Shown here: piece by piece, positions 49,290 to 59,301 of the stretch | How positions within the stretch are numbered: the first letter of the stretch is position 1 | Layout of the letters: each line of letters opens with the position of its first letter | Origin: a virus | Virus record (IMG/VR): IMGVR_UViG_3300030099_006944 | Span: 1-64,000 of that record | Reading direction: 5' to 3' (one strand) | Length of the DNA stretch: 64,000 bases | Position numbers and translations under genes: made by a program | The notes under the pieces: model-generated | Database searches by the model: none | Seen by the model: the letters and a program-made list of their open reading frames with translations, nothing else | Told to the model about the DNA's origin: nothing

Positions 49290-52200
49290 ATGGATAAAAA
49301 GTTCTCAGATTTTCAAGAAAACTCTTGTGACGAACGTCAAACAATAACATTTAAGAAAAAAGTAAACCCTTGTCCTCCGTGTACACCGAATCCGGACTAT
49401 TTTCTAGAAAAAAATTGGTTTGAAATGGAAGAACCATGGTTAGATCAATCCACATGTAGATACAACATTCGAATTAGAAAAAGTGATCTGGAACGCGATT
49501 TGAGCCAAAGAGGCGATTTCAACGGTACCCCAACTGATCAGCAAAAGATACGTTTCGGAATTAGGGCTTTATTGGCACACCATAATCGACTAATAGCGGA
49601 TGAGACTGTGTGTGGTATTGGTGGTTGCATGACTAGCATCGATGACATAAAAGAATTCAGGGAGTCAATAAGAGAATATCAAACAGCCCTAGGGCAGTAT
49701 GAAGCAACAGAATCTACGCAGGAATTATCTGTCGCTGGCGCAGCCGGTGCTGGTCTCCTTGCTGCTTTTGGTGTTGGTGGCGGTTGGGCTGTTTTTGGAA
49801 CAGCAGCCCTAGCCGGAATCTTAATAGACAGTCTCCATGCAGCTAGAATGATGACAGCGAGAAATGAAAACTTCTCAGAATCTGAACTTGAAGATTTAGG
49901 TTTATTTTTGAGGAGTTATTTAGGCACAGATTTGTCATATAGACTGGACAAGTTATCTGCTCTTTATCCTCAAATACACCCTTTTGCCTTAGAGTGGCAT
50001 GCCAAACTTGAAGCACAACACATGACAGAAGCAGGTCTAGTTTACTACAAGATATCCGTACCTGCCTTAGATTTTCATCGGATACCAGAAAATCCAATTA
50101 CAGACACCACCGAAGAGACGGCTACAAATGCTATTCAACTTAACGATATCATCATCGATGGCCCCGATTTCATTGAAGATATGATCAAGTTGAAATTTGC
50201 CCTGCAAGCATATGAATTTTATTATACGGCATTTCAACATGTTGAAAAGATACAGATAGTACAACAGGAAGACATAACAAAAAGATTGAGCTACAACGCA
50301 GCAATAATGACCTTGGGATCCTTCAAAAACACCCTTAACAGAGTGTTGAGAAAAAACGGCTATCAATCATTGAACAGCCTAGCGGATTTCTTCACGGGAA
50401 AACCTTTTGCCAATAAGATAAAATTTAGGTTCAACATAGAAGACGATAGACCTTTTAATCTAGCTAAAAACGAGAATGGACAATTTGAGGTTTATGTTCT
50501 GGGAGGTGATTGTCCGGATTTTGTATTGTTAGAGGGTACCCAAGAATTAAATAATCCTAGATATATAGAGGCATATGGTTTTCTGAGTAGAATAGATGAT
50601 ATAATGTCCGATTTAACCGCTGAAAATACTCGACCATGGCTTGAATTTACATTAGAGTATTTTTATCCAAAATATGTTGTTGACTATGGTTTGAATTCCG
50701 GAGAAGCTGATGAAGAACAACAAAATGCTTTGCTTTGTTTTTTAGAGAAACAATTGGGCTTTGGCGACGGCGCCTTTATAAACAGTTTAAGTCAATCAAT
50801 CCTATCAGCATTTGATATTATGAGGGACGATTTTGTAAAAAAATCATGCAAAAAAGAAGACGAAGTTTCAGAACACACGTGGTGGTTCAAGAAATCAGAA
50901 GAACAAAAAGAGGAAGAAGAAAGAAGAAAAGACGCCGAACGCCGCGCAGAGATGATATCTAGACTGGAAGAGAGAGAATATAAAAAATTAATTAATGAAG
51001 AGATAAGAAAAATAGAACAAACACAAGAGTGGCTAGCAACACCAGAGGCTGCTTCCGGCCAGCGACCTACTGAGTCCACCGTGGAATCTTTTACCGGTGT
51101 TTCTTTGGGTGTTTATCGCGAAAGAGCAAACATCGCAGCCAACAAGGCGTATGATGATCCGCAATCTTGGGCCGATAATAAGCCATGGGTTCATGACGCC
51201 AATATGGCTGCTATGGAAACTATTGAAAAAGATCTCTTGCTAATAAATGAAGTAAAAAAATACTTTGATCCGGCTCCTAGCAAAGATGATTTGTTGGATT
51301 TGGTTATTTCGATCGGAATTTGTGGTAACTCAAAATTAGTGGATAAAGCCATAAAATGTTTAACAAGTGGTTTGACAATTGAGGATATATTAGAAATAAT
51401 GGTTGAAAAACTGTTCTCCTCTATGAATCTCCGTTTTGTGCCTAGGTTCCTAAATGGTCTACCTTTGCAAATAAGAGATGATCTGAATGATATTTTGTTG
51501 CAAGAGTTTGGAGTAGAAGACATAGTACAGTTGTTGATGGCAAAAGTAGAATCTGGTAATTTAACTGTCGGCGATGTGATGGGCGGAGACAATAATAAAG
51601 TCAAACAAATATACGACAAATTCCTAAACACACCAGCCCCAGATATAGAAGAGTGGGATCAAGTATCTTTCGCATCAGAATTAGTAGGGGTGTCCAGAGC
51701 AGAGTGGCACTCTGATTTAACAACACTGCTGATCAATGTAGATCGCGATACAGAAACGGGGGTCATAGTTGTACTACCAAAAGAAGATCCGGGATACAAA
51801 GAGCAGAGAAAGCAACTTAAAATATTAAAAAGAAAAATTCGTCGATTATTAACGAAGAGCGAAATGCGTTTTATAGAAGGAGCAAAAAACAGGTATAATA
51901 ATGTTAAAGACTCTATAAACGAAGGAATTCAAAATTTCAAGACGACACAAGAAGAGCGTGAACAAATGAGGCAATTGGTCAAAGAAATGACTTGGCATTT
52001 TGGCTCTGATTCTAATGGAGATTTTGTCTATCTCAAATCTGGTCCCTCGGAAGAGTGGACGAACAAAGAATACTATAATAGCCCGTCTTATGTTCAGCCT
52101 ATGGCAGAAGTCAGAATTCTAGAAGATAATGGCGGTTGGGTCTATGAACAAGACATAGATAGCAGTATAACCTTCATCGAGGTGCCTTCTGGTAACCTTT

Positions 52201-55200
52201 TAAACACAACACTGACAGCAGACGATCCTCGGGTTCAACCAATCATTGCAAAATTTGGTATGCACCCGGGACCACCGCCCCTGCCGGAACGCACTAGGGA
52301 GTTTTACGAAGAACAAAACAAAATGATAGAAAAACAGGGGTCTTTTTTAAATATAATGGTAAGCACTAGTGACTTTTTGATAACAGCCGGAGAAGCAGAA
52401 GCAGACCCTGTATTGATTAATCAGAGACTATCTAGAACTACTGTCGGAATAAAAATTGATAAACTGATAAGTCACATCCTTTTAACGACGTATGAATTTA
52501 TAGAAACAGAACTGGGCATCGATGAGTTTTTAAAAAGAATTAAAGATCATCCTGTAACTGGTTTTATATGGGATATTGGAGAAAAAATAATACAAGACTG
52601 CCCAACTCAACCATTGTTCCATCCACCAGTGAAGGACTTTCTAAGATCTTATTCAGTAGATTATCTTTGTGATACAACTGAAAGCCCAACGTTTCCAAAA
52701 TGTGTCGTGCCATCTATAAACCCTAGATATGTAATAAAAGAGTCTTTCCTGAAAGCGTTTCAAGAGGCGTTGGAAAAAATATTAACTGATTTGCTGACAA
52801 AGTTGTTCTTAAAAGTGTTAAACATGCTAGAAGGTGCTCTATGTAAGGCATTGGGGATAGCCGGCTCTTTGGTCGTTGATGCTCTGCAAGGAAACCTAGG
52901 AAACAATTCGTGGCTCAACGCTCTCGATCAGGCTTTTTGCGGAACAGGCGATGAAGATAAAACCAGAGACCTTGCCAATAATTTGCTAGGGATAAGCGGC
53001 GACCCTTCTCAGATCAATCCGGAATTAAAAGACCAAGCTAGTCTAGTTGTGGATATAATGGGTAGAGTTGGAACGACAGAACAGTTCCTAGGCAATCTTA
53101 TAAATGCAGCAGAAGATCAAGACACAAGATTTAATACTGTTCTAGCAGAAGCTATTACTTATGTCTCTCCTAATTTTGCGCAATTGCTCGGTGATCCCGC
53201 TCAGGTTGCTGCATTCTTTGAAAATGTAGGAAGCTATTTGCCTTTACAAGAGAAACAAAGTATTCAAGATCTTCTAGATGCTGGTTTACCTTCAATGCCG
53301 GTTAGTGATAGTATCTGTCTAACAAATGAACAATTGGCGGACTGGAACGAATCCAGAATTAGAAATTTAATTAACAATGGGTTTAGTCCTGCTGAGGCCG
53401 AAAACCAAATCAACCAGCTAAACTCTTCTGCTTTAAATGCATTAGGGGATCTTATGGATCTAGCTAGGCAACTACAATCCCCGGGAGGATTAGCAGCAGG
53501 GGAGCTTGGAAGACTTACTGACGCGTCCCAAAACCCTTCAAATCCAGCTCCAAGATCTGTACCGGCAGATCCCGCTGACCCCGGCGGCTTAGATTCAGTT
53601 CTCGGGCCACCAAGAGAGGAAGACCCTAGTTGCGCAGACAGACCAATCAATCCTTTTGCAAACTATATGGCACCAGAAACTATTGAAATCATGAACTCTG
53701 TACAGGATATGCAGTATGAGTTAATAGAGGATCTGTTGGTTGATGATACGCTAGACAAAAAAGGTGTTCTAGGGCAGGCACTAGCAGACACTAATGGTTT
53801 GAATTTTAGAAAACATTCTAGAAGAACAAAGTGGAGATATCTGTATCCGGATTACGCAAACACAGAAGATGAGTTTGACGAAAAGAAAGATAGCAAAGAT
53901 CCTTTGTTGAAACTTCTTATGGGCAATAGCGCAATGGCTGTCTTTCCGGAAACTGTTTCAAAGCATCTTAAAGACAGACTGACTACGCATTTGGAGGACA
54001 TTAATCTTTCAAATATATATACGAGAGATTCTTCTCCCGAAGTTGAAGAATTTAATGCCCCGGGCTTATCACCAAACATAGAGTGGCTACCAAAGACCAA
54101 TGATTTGCCTTTGGGTAACATGCAAATGATATATGAAGAGGGTGATCTTAAAGAATCAACATATTACAGGTTTCAATTGAACAATGTCTTCCGCGGGAAA
54201 TCATTTAGACACTTGGATTATAAAATTGGAATTTGGGATGAATTTTCTGTTAAAAAAGACGAAACCACCGGACAAGTTCAGGTATATTCTAAAGATTACG
54301 AGATGAAATTTAACGAAGATGAGTTAGAATGGTATTTGAAAAATGATATATATATCCCAAATGAAACAGAAAATTTAGACGTATCATTGGATTATAGAGA
54401 GTACGCTTTCACTGAATATTTCAAAAAGAGGCAGTCCAATGCTTTTCTAAATAATACTTTATTAACAGAAGATGTTCTGACTGAGACTTATGAGTTGATT
54501 AGTAATCAAGTGTTTAAGGGAGTGGTAGAAGAGATATTGACAGACCCAGATGATGAAAATGGAGGTGACCCTTTGGGTTTTGTTTTCGGGTATCAAAGTG
54601 ATGTTCTTCCGGAAGATGCTTTCGAATATGAAGTGTCACCAGATGCCAACGAAACAAAGACGCTAGGTTCCTACCCAAATTCAAATGGAAGGGTTGTACC
54701 GTTAAGTCCTGATACGTATCCGGGATTAGGGATATCGTATTTAAATCCTCCTTTCACTATCTTACCAATTCAGCACACTGGGTGGGTTGATATAGCCTCT
54801 GCAATTCTTCCCGGTGCAGAAGGGTGCGACCCAAAGACTCCTTCGGTATTGAAACTTGATGACATCAGAGAAAGGGTGAAAACTTTGTCAAAAGATTTAC
54901 CTTTGGACCCTAGGTTATCAAAAGATGCGGATTGTGTTGATGAAATCCCTTTCAATATAATAATGGACAAGACAGCAAAAGCAGCACTAGATGGCACTGT
55001 GCGTACAACAATTAGGCTTTACGCAACAGAATATTTTCTTAGGGCAATGGGGCCATTATCAAATTTGCAATTCAACTCTGAGAACTACGATCATCATTTG
55101 AGTGATTATATATTGGAAGAAATGAAGAGGACTATGCTTGAATCCGGATCACGCTCCGGAGCTAGAAGAATCAGGATAAAAAGACAAAATTATTGGTATA

Positions 55201-57077
55201 CTTTTTTAGAACAATCCGTTGAAGCATATCAAAGAATGATAGATATGGACAAAATAACACCTCCGGATTATTTAGCACAACATTTAGAAAATATACAAAA
55301 GTGTCGCGACAACTACATTTATCCTACTAGAAAATTAAGATTAGAGTTTTTTAATAACCCACCACACAGATTGTTTAATCTACCCGGTAGGGAACTGACA
55401 GTGGATGATCTGGGAAATACAAACTTTATGAATTGGGCCATAGCTTATCGTTTGTATGAAGAAAGAATGTTCTCATCCAGTTCAGAAATAGATATGAACT
55501 TTAAGTATTTGGTAAGGCTCAAAAAAATAAGATTCTTTTCTAAAATATTGGCTATCCGAACCGTAGAGGAATCAGCCAAGGCTATCTTAGCAGAACTAAT
55601 TCGATCGGAACTAAGAACAGTAGTTAAGAAATTTGACCAAAAGACAATGTTTTCTCCAAAGATTGAAGATTTAAAAAGATATTTTTTGGGAATGGATAAG
55701 ATATTCAACAACACTAGTTTGAGAATAGGTCTTAAATCATATTACAACGATAAAGCAAATAGTGATTTTGTTGATACTGGTGATGTTGATAATGTAAACT
55801 CAGACGTTTCCACTTTTAAATACGACCATGGAGATCAAGATTTCTTGTTGGTTCTAGAAAAATATATAAAACTAGAAGACAAGGCAATGGATGATCTTCC
55901 TATTCCGTCCGGAGAACTAACAGAGGAAGAACAAACGCTCATAATGAGAGAATTCACTGAAAGGGATCCCAACTTGAAGGGAGTAATCTCTATGGACCAA
56001 GTACCAGATGTGATGGCTACTATTCAAGCAGAGTATGCACAAGGAAAACATTTATCTGATTTTTTTGGAAACCTTAAATTTACTTACAAGGTCAACATAA
56101 AGGATGTGTTTGATAATTTACTTAACATCTCCACATCCAGAGGCAACATGGCACTGATAAATAAGTTGGTAGCGATAAATCCAGAAGAGGCAACCAAAAT
56201 AAGGACAGCATTCCAATCATATGGATTAAATCAAGATTATGAGTTTTTTGAAGTTTTCGTATCCGAAGAGTTTTATGATGTATCTAATTTGGAGCCTTCT
56301 GGTGTAACAGGCACCACCGGCGTTTCTTATGGATTACGTGCATGCATAACTCCAAACCCAGAATCTGATTTGTACGAAATGCTTAACACTCGATTACTAG
56401 AATTAATCGACGCCGCCAGAGAAGCAGCCGACGATGCAGAAGAGGAATTTAATCTGAATGATTTTATTAACAATAGTGTCTCAAATACCAATAAGGCTTT
56501 TATATTTAACGTTGGAGACGAGGATAATCCGGAGTTTCAATATTTGATCCCAATAATATCTAAGGAACTAGAAGTTAAAGATTCCCTATTGAGCACTTTC
56601 GATCCATATTCTGGTCCGGACTCGTATGATATGGAGTGCATGGTAGATCTTATGGTTTCAGACGCACAATATTCCATATTGTTTGATAAGATTTTCCCAT
56701 TAAAAGTTATCTCTTCAATGACATCAGTGTTTTGTTGTTATGGCTTCCCTTACTCTTTGGGGCAATATGAAGGTGAGAGAGAAGAAGACTATGACGAAGA
56801 TGCAGATTGGGATCGAACGTTTTATAAGAAAAGTAGAAATTTTTTAAGAAGAGAGTTTCAGGGGCATTATTTATCTAGATATTTAGAAAATGAAGTCGAC
56901 GATAGGACAGATGATGAGCGACGAGATAGATTTAAGTTAAGAAATCCGTTTGCTGATATACATTTTAGTACTAATTGGCTCAAAGGACTCAATTGGTTTC
57001 AAAGGAGAAGACTGGTCTCGGCGCCCTATGATGCAAACGGAAACGAATGTGCTGATCCTGTAAAAGATTTGTTTTAA
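49290..57077 (+). CDS. Giant tail/baseplate-associated protein, 2595 aa
   Basis: The largest gene. Near the N-terminus is a Cys-rich KVNPCPPCTPNPDY motif. A Gly/Ala-rich hydrophobic stretch (about 145-185, GAAGAGLLAAFGVGGGWAVFG) could span or perturb a membrane. A charged coiled coil follows (about 540-595, KEEEERRKDAERRAEMISRLEE). The rest is mixed and multi-domain. A length-determining tape measure is possible, but it lies within the baseplate cluster and has limited coiled-coil content, so a large baseplate/ejection protein is equally likely. No catalytic motif was recognised. GAGGTAAACA precedes ATG. Confidence 0.55.
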   Translation: MDKKFSDFQENSCDERQTITFKKKVNPCPPCTPNPDYFLEKNWFEMEEPWLDQSTCRYNIRIRKSDLERDLSQRGDFNGTPTDQQKIRFGIRALLAHHNRLIADETVCGIGGCMTSIDDIKEFRESIREYQTALGQYEATESTQELSVAGAAGAGLLAAFGVGGGWAVFGTAALAGILIDSLHAARMMTARNENFSESELEDLGLFLRSYLGTDLSYRLDKLSALYPQIHPFALEWHAKLEAQHMTEAGLVYYKISVPALDFHRIPENPITDTTEETATNAIQLNDIIIDGPDFIEDMIKLKFALQAYEFYYTAFQHVEKIQIVQQEDITKRLSYNAAIMTLGSFKNTLNRVLRKNGYQSLNSLADFFTGKPFANKIKFRFNIEDDRPFNLAKNENGQFEVYVLGGDCPDFVLLEGTQELNNPRYIEAYGFLSRIDDIMSDLTAENTRPWLEFTLEYFYPKYVVDYGLNSGEADEEQQNALLCFLEKQLGFGDGAFINSLSQSILSAFDIMRDDFVKKSCKKEDEVSEHTWWFKKSEEQKEEEERRKDAERRAEMISRLEEREYKKLINEEIRKIEQTQEWLATPEAASGQRPTESTVESFTGVSLGVYRERANIAANKAYDDPQSWADNKPWVHDANMAAMETIEKDLLLINEVKKYFDPAPSKDDLLDLVISIGICGNSKLVDKAIKCLTSGLTIEDILEIMVEKLFSSMNLRFVPRFLNGLPLQIRDDLNDILLQEFGVEDIVQLLMAKVESGNLTVGDVMGGDNNKVKQIYDKFLNTPAPDIEEWDQVSFASELVGVSRAEWHSDLTTLLINVDRDTETGVIVVLPKEDPGYKEQRKQLKILKRKIRRLLTKSEMRFIEGAKNRYNNVKDSINEGIQNFKTTQEEREQMRQLVKEMTWHFGSDSNGDFVYLKSGPSEEWTNKEYYNSPSYVQPMAEVRILEDNGGWVYEQDIDSSITFIEVPSGNLLNTTLTADDPRVQPIIAKFGMHPGPPPLPERTREFYEEQNKMIEKQGSFLNIMVSTSDFLITAGEAEADPVLINQRLSRTTVGIKIDKLISHILLTTYEFIETELGIDEFLKRIKDHPVTGFIWDIGEKIIQDCPTQPLFHPPVKDFLRSYSVDYLCDTTESPTFPKCVVPSINPRYVIKESFLKAFQEALEKILTDLLTKLFLKVLNMLEGALCKALGIAGSLVVDALQGNLGNNSWLNALDQAFCGTGDEDKTRDLANNLLGISGDPSQINPELKDQASLVVDIMGRVGTTEQFLGNLINAAEDQDTRFNTVLAEAITYVSPNFAQLLGDPAQVAAFFENVGSYLPLQEKQSIQDLLDAGLPSMPVSDSICLTNEQLADWNESRIRNLINNGFSPAEAENQINQLNSSALNALGDLMDLARQLQSPGGLAAGELGRLTDASQNPSNPAPRSVPADPADPGGLDSVLGPPREEDPSCADRPINPFANYMAPETIEIMNSVQDMQYELIEDLLVDDTLDKKGVLGQALADTNGLNFRKHSRRTKWRYLYPDYANTEDEFDEKKDSKDPLLKLLMGNSAMAVFPETVSKHLKDRLTTHLEDINLSNIYTRDSSPEVEEFNAPGLSPNIEWLPKTNDLPLGNMQMIYEEGDLKESTYYRFQLNNVFRGKSFRHLDYKIGIWDEFSVKKDETTGQVQVYSKDYEMKFNEDELEWYLKNDIYIPNETENLDVSLDYREYAFTEYFKKRQSNAFLNNTLLTEDVLTETYELISNQVFKGVVEEILTDPDDENGGDPLGFVFGYQSDVLPEDAFEYEVSPDANETKTLGSYPNSNGRVVPLSPDTYPGLGISYLNPPFTILPIQHTGWVDIASAILPGAEGCDPKTPSVLKLDDIRERVKTLSKDLPLDPRLSKDADCVDEIPFNIIMDKTAKAALDGTVRTTIRLYATEYFLRAMGPLSNLQFNSENYDHHLSDYILEEMKRTMLESGSRSGARRIRIKRQNYWYTFLEQSVEAYQRMIDMDKITPPDYLAQHLENIQKCRDNYIYPTRKLRLEFFNNPPHRLFNLPGRELTVDDLGNTNFMNWAIAYRLYEERMFSSSSEIDMNFKYLVRLKKIRFFSKILAIRTVEESAKAILAELIRSELRTVVKKFDQKTMFSPKIEDLKRYFLGMDKIFNNTSLRIGLKSYYNDKANSDFVDTGDVDNVNSDVSTFKYDHGDQDFLLVLEKYIKLEDKAMDDLPIPSGELTEEEQTLIMREFTERDPNLKGVISMDQVPDVMATIQAEYAQGKHLSDFFGNLKFTYKVNIKDVFDNLLNISTSRGNMALINKLVAINPEEATKIRTAFQSYGLNQDYEFFEVFVSEEFYDVSNLEPSGVTGTTGVSYGLRACITPNPESDLYEMLNTRLLELIDAAREAADDAEEEFNLNDFINNSVSNTNKAFIFNVGDEDNPEFQYLIPIISKELEVKDSLLSTFDPYSGPDSYDMECMVDLMVSDAQYSILFDKIFPLKVISSMTSVFCCYGFPYSLGQYEGEREEDYDEDADWDRTFYKKSRNFLRREFQGHYLSRYLENEVDDRTDDERRDRFKLRNPFADIHFSTNWLKGLNWFQRRRLVSAPYDANGNECADPVKDLF

Positions 57078-57081
57078 GTGT

Positions 57082-57088
57082 CTATTTA
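57082..57088 (+). promoter_or_regulatory. CTATTTA motif before gp25 gene
   Basis: Located 18 bases before ATG 57107; same heptamer as at 8359, 12756, 14889 and 25210. TAGGAGATTG provides the ribosome site. Confidence 0.35.
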
Positions 57089-57106
57089 GGTTGATAGGAG
57101 ATTGTA

Positions 57107-57502
57107 ATGCCGTTATATGGACCCAAATGGCCTTTAAAATCAGGCAAAGAAGATACATACGAATTGAACACGAACCTCAGAGATCAGGTTAATTATAATT
57201 TGAAATGTATACTTTTAACATCCCCGGGAGAGAATATAAGCAGTCCCGGTTACGGCGTTGGACTGCGGTTTTATTTGTTTGAATCAAACAATGTATATAC
57301 GAGAAACCAAATTGTAAAAAGAATAAGAAATCAAGTATCAACATACGTTCCAGACATTAATCTGATTGATGTCGTGATAGAATCAGATGCCGCAGATATT
57401 GATCAAAATAGTTTATCGATAAAGATATATTATCGCTTAAATGATGAAAAGGTGGAGTTTGAGTTGACCATGGCAAATACCACCCAGACAGGATACAGTT
57501 AA
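57107..57502 (+). CDS. 25: gp25-like baseplate wedge protein, 131 aa
   Basis: NLRDQVNYNLKCILLTSPGE followed by SPGYGVGLRFYLFE and VSTYVPDINLIDVVIE is the GPW/gp25 family. In T4 it is a core wedge component with a fold also found in type VI secretion (TssE). Length matches the family. It overlaps no neighbours and starts the typical gp25-gp6 order. Confidence 0.85.
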   Translation: MPLYGPKWPLKSGKEDTYELNTNLRDQVNYNLKCILLTSPGENISSPGYGVGLRFYLFESNNVYTRNQIVKRIRNQVSTYVPDINLIDVVIESDAADIDQNSLSIKIYYRLNDEKVEFELTMANTTQTGYS

Positions 57503-57504
57503 AT

Positions 57505-59301
57505 ATGAAAAACAAAAAACGAGCAATTAATTACACAAATAGAAGCTTTAATACTATCAAAAGAGATTTGGAGAATATGGCAAAAGTCCACTATCCAGAT
57601 ACTTATAAGGACTTTTCCGAGAACTCGTTTGGGTCTTTTATACTAGATGCTGTTTCTTATGTGGGAGACCAACTCTCATTTTATTTAGATTATCAAGTTA
57701 ACGAAACTTTCTTGGAAACCGCTATTGAATACGATAACATCAAGAGGATGGCCGAAAACTATGGCTACACTTATGCTCCTCGCCCGGCTGCATTTGGTAT
57801 GGCTGTGTTTTATGTACTAGTACCAGCGTCATCTACTGGTCTTGGTCCTGACCCTAGGTATATACCTGTTTTAAGAACAGGAACCGAAGTTCAGTCCCAA
57901 ACGAACATAAATTTTGTTCTCACTGAGGATGTTGATTTCAATCACCCCAAAAACTCTGTTGTTGCCGCTCGATTTAGCGCCTCCTCTGGTAAACCTACTC
58001 AGTATGCCATTCGAGCATTCGGTCAAATAAAATCGTCTCTAAGATACAGAACAACAGTTCCAGTAGGAGACTTCACTAAATTTCGAAGAGTACGCGTCGG
58101 CCCGGGTTCTATTATTGATGTTGTATCTGTTTTTGATTCGGAAGGTCATGAATATTTCAAAGTCGAGAACCTGACACAAGACATCATACACGAAGAGACC
58201 GTTAATCCAAATGTAAAATCTGATGGTGTTCGTTCTATTTTGAAACCAAAAGCAGTCAAAAGAAGATTTGTCGTCGTACAAGATTCATCAGGGACTTATT
58301 TACAGTTTGGTTCTGGTTCTGATGAGGAAGTGACAACAGTAGATCATTTAGACCCATCACAGGTTGCTCTACAAATGTCCGGAAGAGACTATATATCTGA
58401 CGATCAATTTGATCCAACAAAACTTTTATATAGTGATTCTTTGGGGATATGCCCATCTAACACAACGCTGACTGTTATATATGAGAAAAATGCAGCAGAT
58501 TCAATAAATCTATCCTCTAATTCAATCACTAGAATGGCCAATAGGATTTTGACATTCCCAAACAGAACCGCGACCAGCGACATTACAGTGGAAAATGCAG
58601 TAACCAATTCGTTGGAAGTATCTAACGAGAAACCCATCGTTGGAAACACCAGTATCCCAACAGCAGAAGAAGTAAAGATACGATCGTACAGTGCTTTTGC
58701 TTCTCAATCTAGAATAGTTACTAAGAATGATTATGAAACGTATTGTTATCACATGCCGGCAAAATTTGGATCCGTTAAGAGAGCCAATGTTGTGTCAGAC
58801 CCTTCTTTTACCGATAAAGTGATAGACATATATGTCATAAGTACAGATGGTGCCAACAACCTAGTGACGACGAATGACACCATAAAGGTTAATTTAAAAA
58901 CTTGGCTTAACAGAAATTGTTCTATTAATGATAGAATTAATATAAAAAACGCAATCATATGTAATATAGGCTTTGAATACGTTATAACCGTTGATCCAAA
59001 GCGTAACAAGACTTCTGTGATCAATGCTGTTAATAGCAAACTTAGAGAGCACTTGGCTGATAAGTTTTATATTGGAGAATCTTTTTATATATCGAATCTG
59101 TATTATACTATCAATAAAGTATCCGGAGTTGTTGATGTCAAAGATGTTACAATGAAACTACCTAGTAGCAATTCGTTGACACAACCAAATGTCACAATAG
59201 ACCAAATGATGTCCAAAGACGGCACTAGACTGGACCCTCCAAAGAACGTCATATTTGAACTTAAAGAATTTAACAATGTTGTTACAGGAATTGCCCTATG
59301 A
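57505..59301 (+). CDS. 6: gp6/baseplate-J-like wedge protein, 598 aa
   Basis: It begins with DLENMAKVHYPDTYKDFSENSFGSFILDAVSYVGDQL, a well conserved start of the gp6/J family, and continues as a large beta-rich baseplate wedge protein. A C-terminal LREHLADKFYIGESFYISNLYY segment fits J-like proteins. It is directly downstream of gp25, as in most contractile phages. Confidence 0.8.
   Translation: MKNKKRAINYTNRSFNTIKRDLENMAKVHYPDTYKDFSENSFGSFILDAVSYVGDQLSFYLDYQVNETFLETAIEYDNIKRMAENYGYTYAPRPAAFGMAVFYVLVPASSTGLGPDPRYIPVLRTGTEVQSQTNINFVLTEDVDFNHPKNSVVAARFSASSGKPTQYAIRAFGQIKSSLRYRTTVPVGDFTKFRRVRVGPGSIIDVVSVFDSEGHEYFKVENLTQDIIHEETVNPNVKSDGVRSILKPKAVKRRFVVVQDSSGTYLQFGSGSDEEVTTVDHLDPSQVALQMSGRDYISDDQFDPTKLLYSDSLGICPSNTTLTVIYEKNAADSINLSSNSITRMANRILTFPNRTATSDITVENAVTNSLEVSNEKPIVGNTSIPTAEEVKIRSYSAFASQSRIVTKNDYETYCYHMPAKFGSVKRANVVSDPSFTDKVIDIYVISTDGANNLVTTNDTIKVNLKTWLNRNCSINDRINIKNAIICNIGFEYVITVDPKRNKTSVINAVNSKLREHLADKFYIGESFYISNLYYTINKVSGVVDVKDVTMKLPSSNSLTQPNVTIDQMMSKDGTRLDPPKNVIFELKEFNNVVTGIAL

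Noticed and set aside
51361-51420. TTGACA followed by an AT-rich hexamer inside the giant gene
   Set aside because: The spacing and -10 do not match either promoter class; likely coding sequence only.
53264-53650. Reverse-strand frame inside the giant gene
   Set aside because: Ser/Pro-rich shadow of the forward coding sequence with no promoter or ribosome site.
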